Of a stretch of DNA of 64,000 nucleotides, positions 1 through 8,388 are shown piece by piece. Under the pieces are notes generated by a model. That model was given only the letters and a program-made list of their open reading frames with translations, was not told where the DNA came from and made no database searches. This stretch comes from Comamonadaceae bacterium UBA2334. GTDB taxonomy: Bacteria; Pseudomonadota; Gammaproteobacteria; Burkholderiales; Burkholderiaceae_C. The translations under genes were made by a program, and so were the position numbers. The stretch is from contig DDUQ01000005.1 in NCBI GenBank assembly GCA_002344885.1, positions 1,150 through 65,149 of the forward strand, read 5' to 3'. Position 1 is the first letter of the stretch; each line of letters starts with the position of its first letter.

Positions 1-1
1 A

Positions 2-94
2 CTGCTGAGCAAACCGCAGTCCTACGAACTTGTCACGTTCGACGATGTGCGCAAAGCGCCTGCCGGTTTTGCCAACCTGATGCCTGCCTGGTAA
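2..94 (+). CDS. C-terminal end of an unidentified protein (partial)
   Basis: An open frame enters from the left edge and ends at TAA 92-94, giving the last 30 residues of a protein that ends in ...NLMPAW. The visible tail has no recognisable motif, so no function is assigned. It lies 12 bases upstream of the next start on the same strand, which suggests the two genes are co-transcribed. Confidence 0.6.
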   Translation: MLSKPQSYELVTFDDVRKAPAGFANLMPAW

Positions 95-106
95 GCGGAG
101 GGTTCA

Positions 107-283
107 ATGCTGCTCTTCCGCTTCACCATGATCCTGCTGCTGTTGGCAGTGGTGGCTACGTTCGTTTTCTACTTGGCCACAGGCGACGTGCGGTACCGCA
201 CACTGGGTCTCAAGATCATCAAATGGGCGGTCCTCGCAGCCCTGGGCTTCTTTGGTGTACTGGTGCTCGAGCGATTGGTGTAA
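107..283 (+). CDS. small two-segment membrane protein, unknown function
   Basis: A 58-residue frame starts at ATG 107, preceded by a GGAGGG-like ribosome site at about 97-102, and ends at TAA 281. Two hydrophobic segments are visible, residues about 7-24 and 40-54, separated by a short basic loop. It looks like a small inner-membrane protein. It follows the preceding gene by 12 bases, so it is probably translated from the same mRNA. No family is recognised. It converges with the FIST gene, whose stop is only 15 bases away. Confidence 0.6.
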   Translation: MLLFRFTMILLLLAVVATFVFYLATGDVRYRTLGLKIIKWAVLAALGFFGVLVLERLV

Positions 284-298
284 GGGCGAGGGTCGGCT

Positions 299-1438
299 TC
301 ACACGACACACACGATGGCAGCGTTGTGAAAGCGGGGGAAGAGCAAGCCCTGCGCGTCGATGTGGTCGAGCTCGCCCAGTGTCAAGGCGCCGTGTACCGC
401 GCTGGCGCGGTTCGTGTCGACAAGCTGACGCAGCTCATCACCTGCCTGTTCACCAAAGTGCATGCGACGGCCTGCGCAATAAAACACCGTCAGGGGTAAA
501 TCGTTTGCCCTGAGGGGCAAGCGTTGGGACAGTTCCGACACGCAGCGGCTGCTGGCCAGATCGGGTGCATGCAACACCCGCAGCGAGGAATGGGGTGATA
601 CCTCACCCACGCAGAAAATGGCCCCTTCTTCGGTCAGTCCGCAAGGGATGCGAACCAGCACATCCAGAGAGGTGACAACGCCCAGCGGGAAATGTACGGC
701 GTAGGTGTAAAAGTTCTCTCGGGTCAGCTCAACGCCGTACTCCGATTTGACCACCTCCTGGTAAACCGACAGCGCAGGTCGGCCGTCAATCACGTCGATG
801 CAGTTGCCATGAGTGGCGGTTGCCTTCATGCGGGCCTTGGACACCGGGTAGCCGTGTCCCGCCACGGCTGATGTGGGGCCCGGCACCGATAGGGCCAGCA
901 TGCCGTGGCCGACCAACTGTCGGTTGTCAAACAGGCAAGGCAGAGGCTGGAACGACTCGCTCCCCGCATTCACGCCCCAGCAACGCAGCTGGTCAGCCTG
1001 GTCGGCACACACGGCTGTCATCAGCGAGGCAATGCAGGGCAGCATGCTGTCAAACACCCCAAAGAGGGATCCACCTGTGGCAACAGTGGCCCGTAACAGG
1101 TCTCGTGCTTCGTGCCGCACCGCATGCAAGGCGCCGGGCAGGTCTGGCGGCAGGTCGCCAATCAATATGTGTGGAAGCATGGTGTCCATGCGCAACAGCC
1201 AGATACCGTCCTGCCTGAATCCCTGTGCCGTGACAAGGGCAGGAAACACCGCCCCAACCAGTGGCACACGCAGGTGCGTGCACTGCTGTTGCAATGTCGC
1301 CACCCGCTTGGACAGGGCCTCCGGCACCAGTGCAAATACACCCATGCCGGGTGACGTGCTTTGCCACCCGGTCAGCACAGCGTGCAGATCTTCTCCGTCC
1401 GGGGGCAACCAATGCTGGGCTTGGAACAAGCTGTTCAT
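299..1438 (-). CDS. FIST domain sensory protein
   Basis: The 379-residue protein resembles FIST proteins (FIST_N followed by FIST_C), which are thought to bind small ligands such as amino acids in signalling contexts. The N-terminal half carries the glycine-rich beta-strand pattern around GVFDSMLPC (residues about 130-140). The C-terminal half has the FIST_C-type stretch with HFPLGVV (residue about 249) and a late FYCAGRR motif. There is no membrane segment or output domain, so it is a cytoplasmic stand-alone protein. I chose ATG 1438 (MNSLFQ) because the frame upstream is low-quality coding sequence. It is the last gene of the minus-strand run, 73 bases after ruvC. The ligand is unknown. Confidence 0.75.
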   Translation of the reverse strand: MNSLFQAQHWLPPDGEDLHAVLTGWQSTSPGMGVFALVPEALSKRVATLQQQCTHLRVPLVGAVFPALVTAQGFRQDGIWLLRMDTMLPHILIGDLPPDLPGALHAVRHEARDLLRATVATGGSLFGVFDSMLPCIASLMTAVCADQADQLRCWGVNAGSESFQPLPCLFDNRQLVGHGMLALSVPGPTSAVAGHGYPVSKARMKATATHGNCIDVIDGRPALSVYQEVVKSEYGVELTRENFYTYAVHFPLGVVTSLDVLVRIPCGLTEEGAIFCVGEVSPHSSLRVLHAPDLASSRCVSELSQRLPLRANDLPLTVFYCAGRRMHFGEQAGDELRQLVDTNRASAVHGALTLGELDHIDAQGLLFPRFHNAAIVCVV

Positions 1439-1511
1439 GAGCGATATTGTGCATTTGCCAGCTCGATGGGTGGGCAGCTTGCGGTCAGGGAAAGCCCGGA
1501 AATGTTGCGTT

Positions 1512-2060
1512 TCAGTAATTCCGTCCGCTCTTGTAGGCTGCACTCACGCGTGCGTTCAGGTCAGCCACCCGAGCAATGGCCAGGGTGGAGCGAGACACCT
1601 GCGCGTGTGTGATGGCAAGGCCGAGCGCATCGGCCGCGTCTTTGCCCGGCAGGCCGGGCAGATGGAGCAGGCGTTTGACCATTTCCTGCACCTGCGGTTT
1701 GGTGGCCTTGCCGTAGCCCACAACCGCTTTTTTGAGTTGAAGTGCGGTGTACTCGCTCACCTCCAGGTGGTTGGCCACCAGCGCCGTCAGGCAGGCACCC
1801 CGGGCTTGGCCCAGTTTGAGCGTGGCCTGCGGATCGACGTTGACGAACACGATCTCGCAGGCCGACACATCAGGGCGGTAGCGTTGCACCACTTCGCCTA
1901 TGCCGTCGAAAAGCACTTTCAGCCGCTGCGGCAGCAAGCGGCTGTCCAGATGCTGGGTGGTGATGGTCCCGCTGGCCACGTAGCGCATCTCGGCACCGTC
2001 GACATCAATCACGCCGAAGCCGGTGGTCAACAAGCCGGGGTCGATGCCAAGTATCCGCAT
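1512..2060 (-). CDS. ruvC: crossover junction endodeoxyribonuclease RuvC
   Basis: RuvC resolves Holliday junctions together with RuvAB during recombinational repair. The 182-residue length fits the family (about 173). The first acidic residue lies in GIDPG near the N-terminus, the second in ACEIVFVN (residue about 69), and the last pair in KDAADALGLAITH near residue 140; together they make the expected four-acid catalytic site. The lysine/glycine stretch GYGKATKPQV is also typical. ATG 2060 (MRILG) gives the family-typical N-terminus; another ATG two codons upstream is possible. It is 15 bases downstream of the CdsA-like gene. ruvA and ruvB are not in this window. Confidence 0.95.
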   Translation of the reverse strand: MRILGIDPGLLTTGFGVIDVDGAEMRYVASGTITTQHLDSRLLPQRLKVLFDGIGEVVQRYRPDVSACEIVFVNVDPQATLKLGQARGACLTALVANHLEVSEYTALQLKKAVVGYGKATKPQVQEMVKRLLHLPGLPGKDAADALGLAITHAQVSRSTLAIARVADLNARVSAAYKSGRNY

Positions 2061-2075
2061 GTCCATCCCAACCGT

Positions 2076-3065
2076 TCACGCGCCAAAGTACCAGCGCACG
2101 GACTGGAAGAACACAGGCGCTGCAAAGCACAGCGCATCCACGCGGTCGAGCAGGCCGCTCGCACCGGTGACGCCTGAATTGGTGCCGCCCCAGTGCGGCA
2201 CGCCCCGGTCGCGCTTGATGGCCTTCATGACCAGGTGGCCGAGGCTGCCCGCTGCACACGCGATCCAGGCCATGGCCAGTGCCTGACCGGGTTTGAAGGG
2301 GGTGATGCCGGTCAACAGAACGCCCACGGTACCCCCGGCCAGCAGCCCGATGAGCCAGCTGCGCCAATTGAAGCTGTGGCTCACCTGTGGCAAGGTGGGG
2401 GGGCGTTTCATGCGACGGCTGGCCACGTGTTGTGCCAAGAGGCAGGTCTGCACCACAGCCACCAGAAAAAAGGCCAGAAAGGCGCTGCGCCCTGCGTAGC
2501 CAGGGAAGTCCAGCGTGAGCAGCGCGGGCACGTGGCTCAGCCCGTAAACGCACACCATCACGCCCCATTGCAGCTTGGCATTGCGCTCCAGGAAGCGCTG
2601 TGGTTCGTTGCCAAAACAGCTTGCCACGGGCAAAGCCAGGAATGCGTACACCGGGATGAAGACCGTGAACAGGCCATAGTGCCCGGTCGCCAGCAAACCA
2701 TACTGAAGAGGAAGAATTATGAAAAAACAGAGCAATAAAGCCTTGTGGTCACTGCGGTGGGTCGGTGTAAGGCTGATAAATTCGCGGAGTGTGAGCAACG
2801 AACCGAACGCAAACAGCCACAGCGCCCCCATGGGGCCAGATGCCCAGCCGGCCCAGAAAACACCCAGCATCAGCCATGAGCGGCGTACCCCCTCACGGTA
2901 GGCCTTCAGCCCTTGCCACCAACCGGCATCCCGCCCCTCGGCGTCACGGTCGCGCAAGGACAGCAGGAACCCGACCAGCGTCGCCACCGCCAGCGTGCCA
3001 AACACCAGTACAAACAGCAGACCCATCTGCTGGTCAGGTGTGAGGCTGCGCAAGAAGCGGGTCAT
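2076..3065 (-). CDS. CdsA-like phosphatidate cytidylyltransferase family membrane protein
   Basis: The 329-residue multi-pass membrane protein belongs to the CDP-diglyceride synthase superfamily, whose classical members make CDP-diacylglycerol from phosphatidate and CTP. About eight hydrophobic segments are visible. The C-terminal signature region reads KRDRGVPHWGG ... TGASGLLDRVDAL. The DRxD part is kept, but the usual KD and HGG parts of the CDS signature are replaced by PH and ASG. It sits 42 bases downstream of a PlsC-like acyltransferase, a pairing that supports a phospholipid role. The divergent signature makes it more like the YnbB-type accessory enzymes than housekeeping CdsA. Exact substrate is uncertain. 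Confidence 0.8.
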   Translation of the reverse strand: MTRFLRSLTPDQQMGLLFVLVFGTLAVATLVGFLLSLRDRDAEGRDAGWWQGLKAYREGVRRSWLMLGVFWAGWASGPMGALWLFAFGSLLTLREFISLTPTHRSDHKALLLCFFIILPLQYGLLATGHYGLFTVFIPVYAFLALPVASCFGNEPQRFLERNAKLQWGVMVCVYGLSHVPALLTLDFPGYAGRSAFLAFFLVAVVQTCLLAQHVASRRMKRPPTLPQVSHSFNWRSWLIGLLAGGTVGVLLTGITPFKPGQALAMAWIACAAGSLGHLVMKAIKRDRGVPHWGGTNSGVTGASGLLDRVDALCFAAPVFFQSVRWYFGA

Positions 3066-3107
3066 GGTCGGGTGACGGGTGTGGGCTGGTGAACTGTGCG
3101 TGCCGGG

Positions 3108-3719
3108 TCAAGCCACCCGCAGGTCGACCACTGCCTGTCTGGCACGCGTGAGGAAGGCCGCACGGTTTTCGCCTGCGCCGAGTGCAACCGGTGTGCCGAA
3201 TGTCACCGAGCACAGGATGGGCACCGGTACCACTTCACCTTTGGGCATGAGCCTTTGCACGTTGTTGATCCACGCCGGTACCAGCACCACATTGGGGTAG
3301 GCACGCGCCAGGTTGTACAGCCCGGCCTTGAAGGCCTGCGGTTCCTCGGCATGGCCGCGTGTGCCTTCAGGAAACAGAATGATGGAGTCGCCTTGCTCCA
3401 GTGCCTGCATCAGAGGCTCCAGTGGGTCGCTGTCGTCGGTACGTGCCCGGTCCACATAGACGGCGTTGAACACCTCCCGCGTGATCCAGGCACGCAGCGG
3501 GGTCTTTGTCCAGTAGTCTTTGGCAGCGATAGGACGTGTCTTGCCGCGCAATTCCTCGGGCAGCGCTGCCCAGATCATCACCAGGTCCGCGTGGCTCTGG
3601 TGGTTGGCAAAATAGATGCGTTGTTCGGCTTTGGGTGGGCAGCCGAGCCACCGGGCCTGTGCGCCGGTGAGCAGGCGCACAAAGCCCAGCAACAACCAGC
3701 CGAACAGCCGGGCCATCAT
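3108..3719 (-). CDS. PlsC-like 1-acyl-glycerol-3-phosphate acyltransferase
   Basis: The 203-residue protein carries the acyltransferase motif NHQSHADLVM (the HxxxxD catalytic pair, residues about 44-49) and the later FPEGTRG motif that binds the glycerol-phosphate headgroup. It therefore most likely acylates lysophosphatidate or a related acceptor at the membrane. One N-terminal hydrophobic segment precedes the motif. Tandem ATGs occur at 3719 and 3716, preceded by a GGGAG ribosome site; I chose the first. An in-frame upstream start at 3794 would overlap mtgA and lacks support. It is followed by the CdsA-like gene, so the pair may form a small phosphatidate/CDP-lipid module. Confidence 0.88.
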   Translation of the reverse strand: MMARLFGWLLLGFVRLLTGAQARWLGCPPKAEQRIYFANHQSHADLVMIWAALPEELRGKTRPIAAKDYWTKTPLRAWITREVFNAVYVDRARTDDSDPLEPLMQALEQGDSIILFPEGTRGHAEEPQAFKAGLYNLARAYPNVVLVPAWINNVQRLMPKGEVVPVPILCSVTFGTPVALGAGENRAAFLTRARQAVVDLRVA

Positions 3720-3762
3720 GGCCTCGGCTCCCGGATCGAGCAGGTGCGCATCGGCATGTGGG

Positions 3763-4545
3763 TCAGGGCAGGATGGCGTTGGGCATACGGGCAAGTATCG
3801 TCGCAGTCCGCCTGTTCATGTAAGCGGAGTTGGGTCTCCGTTCGAACATTTTGGGTGCAGGCAGCATGACGGCCAGCCTGGCGGCCTGTTCCGCGCTGAG
3901 TTGTGCTGCCGAGACGCCGAAATAGCGTCTGGCTGCGGCCTCGGCTCCGAACACGCCGTCACCCCATTCCACGCTGTTCAGGTAGATTTCCAGAATGCGA
4001 GGCTTACTCAGGAAAGTTTCCAGCAGAAAGGCCAATATCAGCTCTTGCGCCTTGCGGGCCAGGTGGCGTTCACCCGACAGCAGCAGGTTTTTGGCCAGTT
4101 GCTGCGTGATGGTCGAACCCCCCACCACCTTGGCTGCCTGGGTGGTGCCCGCGCGTTGTGCGCGCTGGGCTTGCTGTCGGTTGCGGGCCCAGGCTGATTC
4201 CATCGCGGCCCAGTCCACCCCCTGGTGTTGCGCAAAACCGTCGTCTTCAGCTGCGATGACGGCCCGCTTGAGGTGAACGGACAGGTGTTGACCGCTGACC
4301 CATTGTTGTTGCCAATCCCGCACGGGGCGGGTTTCTGTCTTGCCTGCCGACAGGTTGCCCTGTGCATGCACGCGGCGCCAGGCCTCGGAACGCATGAATG
4401 CCGTGCTCTCAGGCGCCAGCCAGGCCATCAGGGCGATGCGCATCACAAAAAACAGCTGAAGGCCCACCATGGCCATCAGCATCCACAACAGCCAGTTGCG
4501 CAGCTTTCGCCAGCCCGCTTCCGGTTGAAAGCCAGCCCGCTTCAT
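3763..4545 (-). CDS. mtgA: monofunctional biosynthetic peptidoglycan transglycosylase MtgA
   Basis: MtgA polymerises lipid II into glycan strands at the outer face of the inner membrane. The 260-residue protein has one N-terminal membrane anchor (about residues 16-42) and a glycosyltransferase-51 domain. Visible motifs, in order, are AAEDDGFAQHQGVD with the catalytic glutamate, GGSTITQQLAKNLLL, RKAQELILAFLLE and KPRILEIYLN. There is no transpeptidase domain. Its ATG overlaps the stop of the TonB-like gene (4542-4545, ATGA), which indicates translational coupling. Confidence 0.95.
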   Translation of the reverse strand: MKRAGFQPEAGWRKLRNWLLWMLMAMVGLQLFFVMRIALMAWLAPESTAFMRSEAWRRVHAQGNLSAGKTETRPVRDWQQQWVSGQHLSVHLKRAVIAAEDDGFAQHQGVDWAAMESAWARNRQQAQRAQRAGTTQAAKVVGGSTITQQLAKNLLLSGERHLARKAQELILAFLLETFLSKPRILEIYLNSVEWGDGVFGAEAAARRYFGVSAAQLSAEQAARLAVMLPAPKMFERRPNSAYMNRRTATILARMPNAILP

Positions 4546-5450
4546 GGCGTGGTCACGGTGGTGCTGAGGGTTTCATCCCGCGTGAACTTGAACCGGGACA
4601 CCACAACGATCTGATCGGCCCGGCGCAGCATGGCTTCGTTGAAACGGTTGAATGTCAATGCCTGCACGATGGCCTGCGCGCGGCGGTCCAGCTCCCGCTT
4701 GCCGGAGCCTTCCACCACTTCCGTGCTCAGCACGCGCCCATCGCGGTTGACCGTGATGACCATGGTCAGCTCGCCATACAGCTTTTTGCCACCGGACTGC
4801 GGAAAGTGGATGGTGCCGTGGTCTTCAATCTTGCGGCGCAGTTCGTCGTAGTAGAGGGCATACACCTCTTCGCGGGTAGACGGGCTGATGTAGCGTTTGC
4901 GGGGACGCGCGTTTTCTTCGTTCACGCGTTTTTCGATTTCGGCCAGCATTTTCACCATCTGCTGGCGTTTGCGCTCCCGCTCCTGCGCCTCGGGTGTCAG
5001 GGGTTGGCTGTTGGGCTGGGGTGGGGTCAGGGTGGCCAGTTGCTTTTTCAGCTGGGCCAGCAGCAGGGTTTGTTGCTGCTTGAGTTGCTCGATGCGCTTT
5101 TCTTCGGCATCTTCGGCGTTGTCGCCACTGCGCATCTGCACCGTTGGTGGCAGCGGTGACGTGGCGCGTCCCTTGGCCGCTTCTCCGCCCCCCTGCAGGT
5201 TGGCCTGCGCAATCGCCTGGGGCTTTTCGGGCCGCTCGGCACTGCGCGCGTTGACCAGCACCACTTCCAGGGGGGTGTCGTGGAACACGCGGTTGAAAGC
5301 CTCCGGGTTGACAAACCGGATGCTGAGCACCAGGGCATGCAACAACGCCGAGACCGCCAGCGCCCAGTGCAGCGTGGTGAGTTGCCCCAGGCCGAGCCTG
5401 TCCAGTCCGAGTCGGGCCAGTGGGGCGGATGTCACGGCAGGGGCAGTCAC
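4542..5450 (-). CDS. TonB C-terminal domain protein (energy transducer-like)
   Basis: The 302-residue protein has a short cytoplasmic N-terminus, one transmembrane helix (about residues 25-43), a charged alpha-helical middle rich in Glu, Lys and Gln (about residues 95-175), and a C-terminal TonB fold recognisable from GELTMVITVNRDGRV and AIVQALTFNRF. TonB proteins carry proton-motive energy to outer-membrane receptors. The coiled-coil middle and lack of a clear Pro-Lys spacer also resemble TolA-like paralogues. I chose GTG 5450 because the frame further upstream lies inside the exonuclease gene; the start is uncertain. No exbB or exbD is nearby. Confidence 0.75.
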   Translation of the reverse strand: MTAPAVTSAPLARLGLDRLGLGQLTTLHWALAVSALLHALVLSIRFVNPEAFNRVFHDTPLEVVLVNARSAERPEKPQAIAQANLQGGGEAAKGRATSPLPPTVQMRSGDNAEDAEEKRIEQLKQQQTLLLAQLKKQLATLTPPQPNSQPLTPEAQERERKRQQMVKMLAEIEKRVNEENARPRKRYISPSTREEVYALYYDELRRKIEDHGTIHFPQSGGKKLYGELTMVITVNRDGRVLSTEVVEGSGKRELDRRAQAIVQALTFNRFNEAMLRRADQIVVVSRFKFTRDETLSTTVTTP

Positions 5451-5466
5451 GGCAGCTGGGCAGTCG

Positions 5467-7542
5467 TCAGGGTTGGGTGGTTGCGGGCGCTTGCTCGGTG
5501 GCCTCGGCATCCGCCAGGTCGACCGCGATGGCGATGGGGCCACCCAGGTCGTCAAGGTCATCCGAATCGGCACCTTCGTCACCCGGCGCGACCTCGCTCG
5601 GCACATCGAAGCGTTCAGTCACCGTGCCACCGATGTCCAGGCTGATGTCGTCGACAGCGCCCAGCCTGACGCGCACCCGCGCGTTACGGGGCAGGCCTTC
5701 GGTGCCCAGCACGTTGAGCACGAGTGGCAGGGTGTCTGCCCTGACGACACCGTCCTTGATGACGGCACCTTCGATTTCGGTGATGCCTGCCTGTGCCAGG
5801 TGTTTGAGTGTCCAGTAGCGTTCCATGCCGTTTTGGAACTGGTTGTAGGCGGTGTAGGCCGCATCGAATGCGCTGACAATCGAGAACAGCGCGGCATCTT
5901 TGGGCTTGAACGGGGCTTTGAGTGCCGCCACGCTGCCGTGGCGTGCACACGCGATGATCTGCCACTGGTTGACCAGGTCGGTGTAGCGACGCAGGGGTGA
6001 GGTGCTCCATGCATAGCATTTGACGCCAATGCCGGCATGTGGCTGTGCCTTGGTCCCCATGCGAACCTTCACGCCCGGCGCGAGACTGGCCTGGCTGCGG
6101 TAGATGCCCGGCACCCCGCTGTCGGCCAGCAACTGGCCCCAGGTGCTGTTGGCCACAATCATGGCTTCGGCCACGATCATGTCCAGCGGCGAACCTCGGC
6201 GGCGGGTGCCGATCAGCACGGTTTCGTCGCCGCGAGGGCCTTTGTCCGGGTCGACCGCTTCTGCCAGCTTGAAGCTGTAGTCAGGGCGGTTGAAGTTCTC
6301 GGGTTTGCCCCTTGCCACTTCGCGCTGCGCCTTGAGGTGCAGGGCCAGCTTGTGCAGAAAGCGCAGTTCTTGCGCCCAGGTCAGCGCGATGTGCGTGCCT
6401 TCATTCACATCAGGCACCGGCGTGTCGCTGCTGAAGAAGTCGTCGGTCAGCACATCGTCCAGCAGGTCGTGGCGCAGGTTGGCCACGATGGGCACCCGTT
6501 CGGTCACAGTACGGGTGCTCTGGAACGCAAACGTTGCCTCGTCGAGTGTCACGTACAGCGACAGGGCGGGGCAGTCACGCCCTTCCTGCAAGGTGTAGGT
6601 TTGCACCACCTCGTCGGGCAGCATGGTGATTTTGTGGCCCGGCATGTACACCGTGCTCAGGCGGTGGCGGGCCACCTGGTCGATGGCGCTGTCCGGCGCG
6701 ATGGCCAGGCCTGGCGCGGCAATGTGGATGCCCAGCGTGACGGTGCCGGTGCCCAGCCCCTGAATGGACAGCGCATCGTCGATTTCGGTGGTGGCCGAAT
6801 CATCGACCGAGAAGGCCCGGACGCTGGCCAGCGGCAGGTCGTCGGTGATGGGGGGGGCCTGCAAGGGCGGAAAACCCGTGCCACGGGGAAAAAACTCGAA
6901 CAGGAAGCGCTGCCAGTGAAACTGGTAAGCGTTGGCAATGGCCCCCACTGCCTTGAGCATGACCAGTGGTGCAGTGTGGGTCTGTTTGGCGGCCTCCACC
7001 ACGGCTTTGTACTCGGGCGCGTTTTTGTCGGGCTTGAACAGAATTTTGTACAACTGCTCACGCACCGCCTGCGGGCACTGACCGGCGGCCAGCTCCGCCA
7101 CCCAGGTTGCAATTTGTGCCTGAATGGCCTGTTTTTTCTCGATAGCTGCCAATGCTTGCTGCACTTGCTCCTGCGGCGCTTTTTTGAATCGACCCTTGCC
7201 TGCGCGGCGGAAGTAGTGGGGTGCTTCAAACAAGGCCAGCAGCATGCCCACCTGCTGGTCCAGCGGTGCGTTGTCGGCGAAGTAATCCCTGGCCAGGTCG
7301 GCAAAGCCGAATTCCTCTGCTGGGGCAAACTCCCAGGCCATCTCGAGCTCGATGGCTGTGGCGTGCTGTTGCGCAGCGCTCATCAGCTGTGCAGGTTGCG
7401 GCTTGTCGAACTTGACAAGCGTGTGGGCGGCTTTGACCTTCACGCGCTTGCCGGAGTCCAGCTCCACCTGGAGTGAGCTCTCGGCTTCGGACAGGATGCG
7501 GCCGGTCAGGAACTTGCCGGCTTCTTCGAACAATGCAAACAA
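5467..7542 (-). CDS. RNase II/RNB family 3'-5' exoribonuclease
   Basis: The 691-residue protein degrades RNA processively from the 3' end. The RNB domain is identified by the aspartate cluster DDSATTEIDDALSI (residue about 253), with the usual four metal-binding Asp residues. A later basic region includes GTKAQPH and LRRYTDLVNQW, a conserved RNB motif. An N-terminal RNA-binding barrel lies in the first 50 residues, and a short acidic tail follows the S1-like end. The acidic C-terminus is typical of Comamonadaceae homologues as I remember them. It lies 120 bases downstream of yqiA and starts the run that continues to the FIST gene. Confidence 0.9.
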   Translation of the reverse strand: MFALFEEAGKFLTGRILSEAESSLQVELDSGKRVKVKAAHTLVKFDKPQPAQLMSAAQQHATAIELEMAWEFAPAEEFGFADLARDYFADNAPLDQQVGMLLALFEAPHYFRRAGKGRFKKAPQEQVQQALAAIEKKQAIQAQIATWVAELAAGQCPQAVREQLYKILFKPDKNAPEYKAVVEAAKQTHTAPLVMLKAVGAIANAYQFHWQRFLFEFFPRGTGFPPLQAPPITDDLPLASVRAFSVDDSATTEIDDALSIQGLGTGTVTLGIHIAAPGLAIAPDSAIDQVARHRLSTVYMPGHKITMLPDEVVQTYTLQEGRDCPALSLYVTLDEATFAFQSTRTVTERVPIVANLRHDLLDDVLTDDFFSSDTPVPDVNEGTHIALTWAQELRFLHKLALHLKAQREVARGKPENFNRPDYSFKLAEAVDPDKGPRGDETVLIGTRRRGSPLDMIVAEAMIVANSTWGQLLADSGVPGIYRSQASLAPGVKVRMGTKAQPHAGIGVKCYAWSTSPLRRYTDLVNQWQIIACARHGSVAALKAPFKPKDAALFSIVSAFDAAYTAYNQFQNGMERYWTLKHLAQAGITEIEGAVIKDGVVRADTLPLVLNVLGTEGLPRNARVRVRLGAVDDISLDIGGTVTERFDVPSEVAPGDEGADSDDLDDLGGPIAIAVDLADAEATEQAPATTQP

Positions 7543-7662
7543 CGGAAACTTTCAGACAACGGGGTTGGGTTAGCGTGACAAGGGCTGTGAGCCCGGGCGT
7601 GCCATGCAGCAGCGCAGCAGTGTAGCGCCGGGGGCGGCGTCGCAGCGCAAAAGCAGTGGGTG

Positions 7663-8316
7663 TCAGCGGGCGAGCCGCAGGTGGGCCAGCAGGGTTGGGA
7701 GGTGGTCGTCAAAGTCTGACAGCGCATGGTCTGACCCCTGGACCACCCGCAGATCGCACGCCGCGTAGCGGTGTTGCATCTCGCGCCAGTCCAGCACCTC
7801 GTCACCGGTGGCGGCCCACACCTGATACCGGGCGGGGTGGGTCAAGTCACCGGCGGCCAGGCCGCGCAGTTCATCGACAAATTCGGGCCTGAAGTAGAAC
7901 GTCTGGGAAGGGTCGTGCCAATGGGTCTGTTCCCCGATGTAGCGGGCCAGGTCGCGGGCGGGGTCAACGGCAGGGTTGACGAGCACGGCCCTGCAGCTTT
8001 GGGCTGCAAGCAGGTGCTCGGCCACCCATGTCGCATAGAACCCGCCCAGGGAAGAGCCCATGACGGCCACACGGCCCACGGGCCAGTTGGCGATGCCTTG
8101 TGTCACCAGCGCCATGGCTTCTCGCGGTGATGGCGGCAATTGCGGGCACCACCAGGTCACGCCGGGGTGATGACGGCTGACCCAGGCGGCCATTTTTTTT
8201 GCCTTCATGGACTGCGGCGACGAGCGAAAGCCGTGCAGGTAAAGCAAGTGAGTAGCGTCTGGCGGTGTGGCAGCCGTGGGGGCGCTGCCGGGCAACTGAC
8301 ATGTGGGGTCTGGCAT
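7663..8316 (-). CDS. yqiA: YqiA-type alpha/beta-hydrolase esterase
   Basis: The 217-residue protein is an alpha/beta hydrolase of the YqiA (UPF0227) type. It has the oxyanion motif YLHGFRSSPQS (residue about 26), the nucleophile elbow GSSLGGFYA (residue about 88), an Asp in GDEVLDW and the catalytic His in GSDHALSDF near the C-terminus. It is probably a cytoplasmic carboxylesterase of unknown natural substrate. I chose ATG 8316 because the frame upstream runs antisense through rodA. It is divergent from rodA, with 72 bases between them. A TATTAT hexamer lies seven bases before this ATG. Confidence 0.88.
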   Translation of the reverse strand: MPDPTCQLPGSAPTAATPPDATHLLYLHGFRSSPQSMKAKKMAAWVSRHHPGVTWWCPQLPPSPREAMALVTQGIANWPVGRVAVMGSSLGGFYATWVAEHLLAAQSCRAVLVNPAVDPARDLARYIGEQTHWHDPSQTFYFRPEFVDELRGLAAGDLTHPARYQVWAATGDEVLDWREMQHRYAACDLRVVQGSDHALSDFDDHLPTLLAHLRLAR

Positions 8317-8388
8317 GCGCGGGATAATACGGTTTGTGCCCACCCGCCGGGTGCCCAGGCCGGTTTCCCTCCCTCTTTTTCCTGTTTG

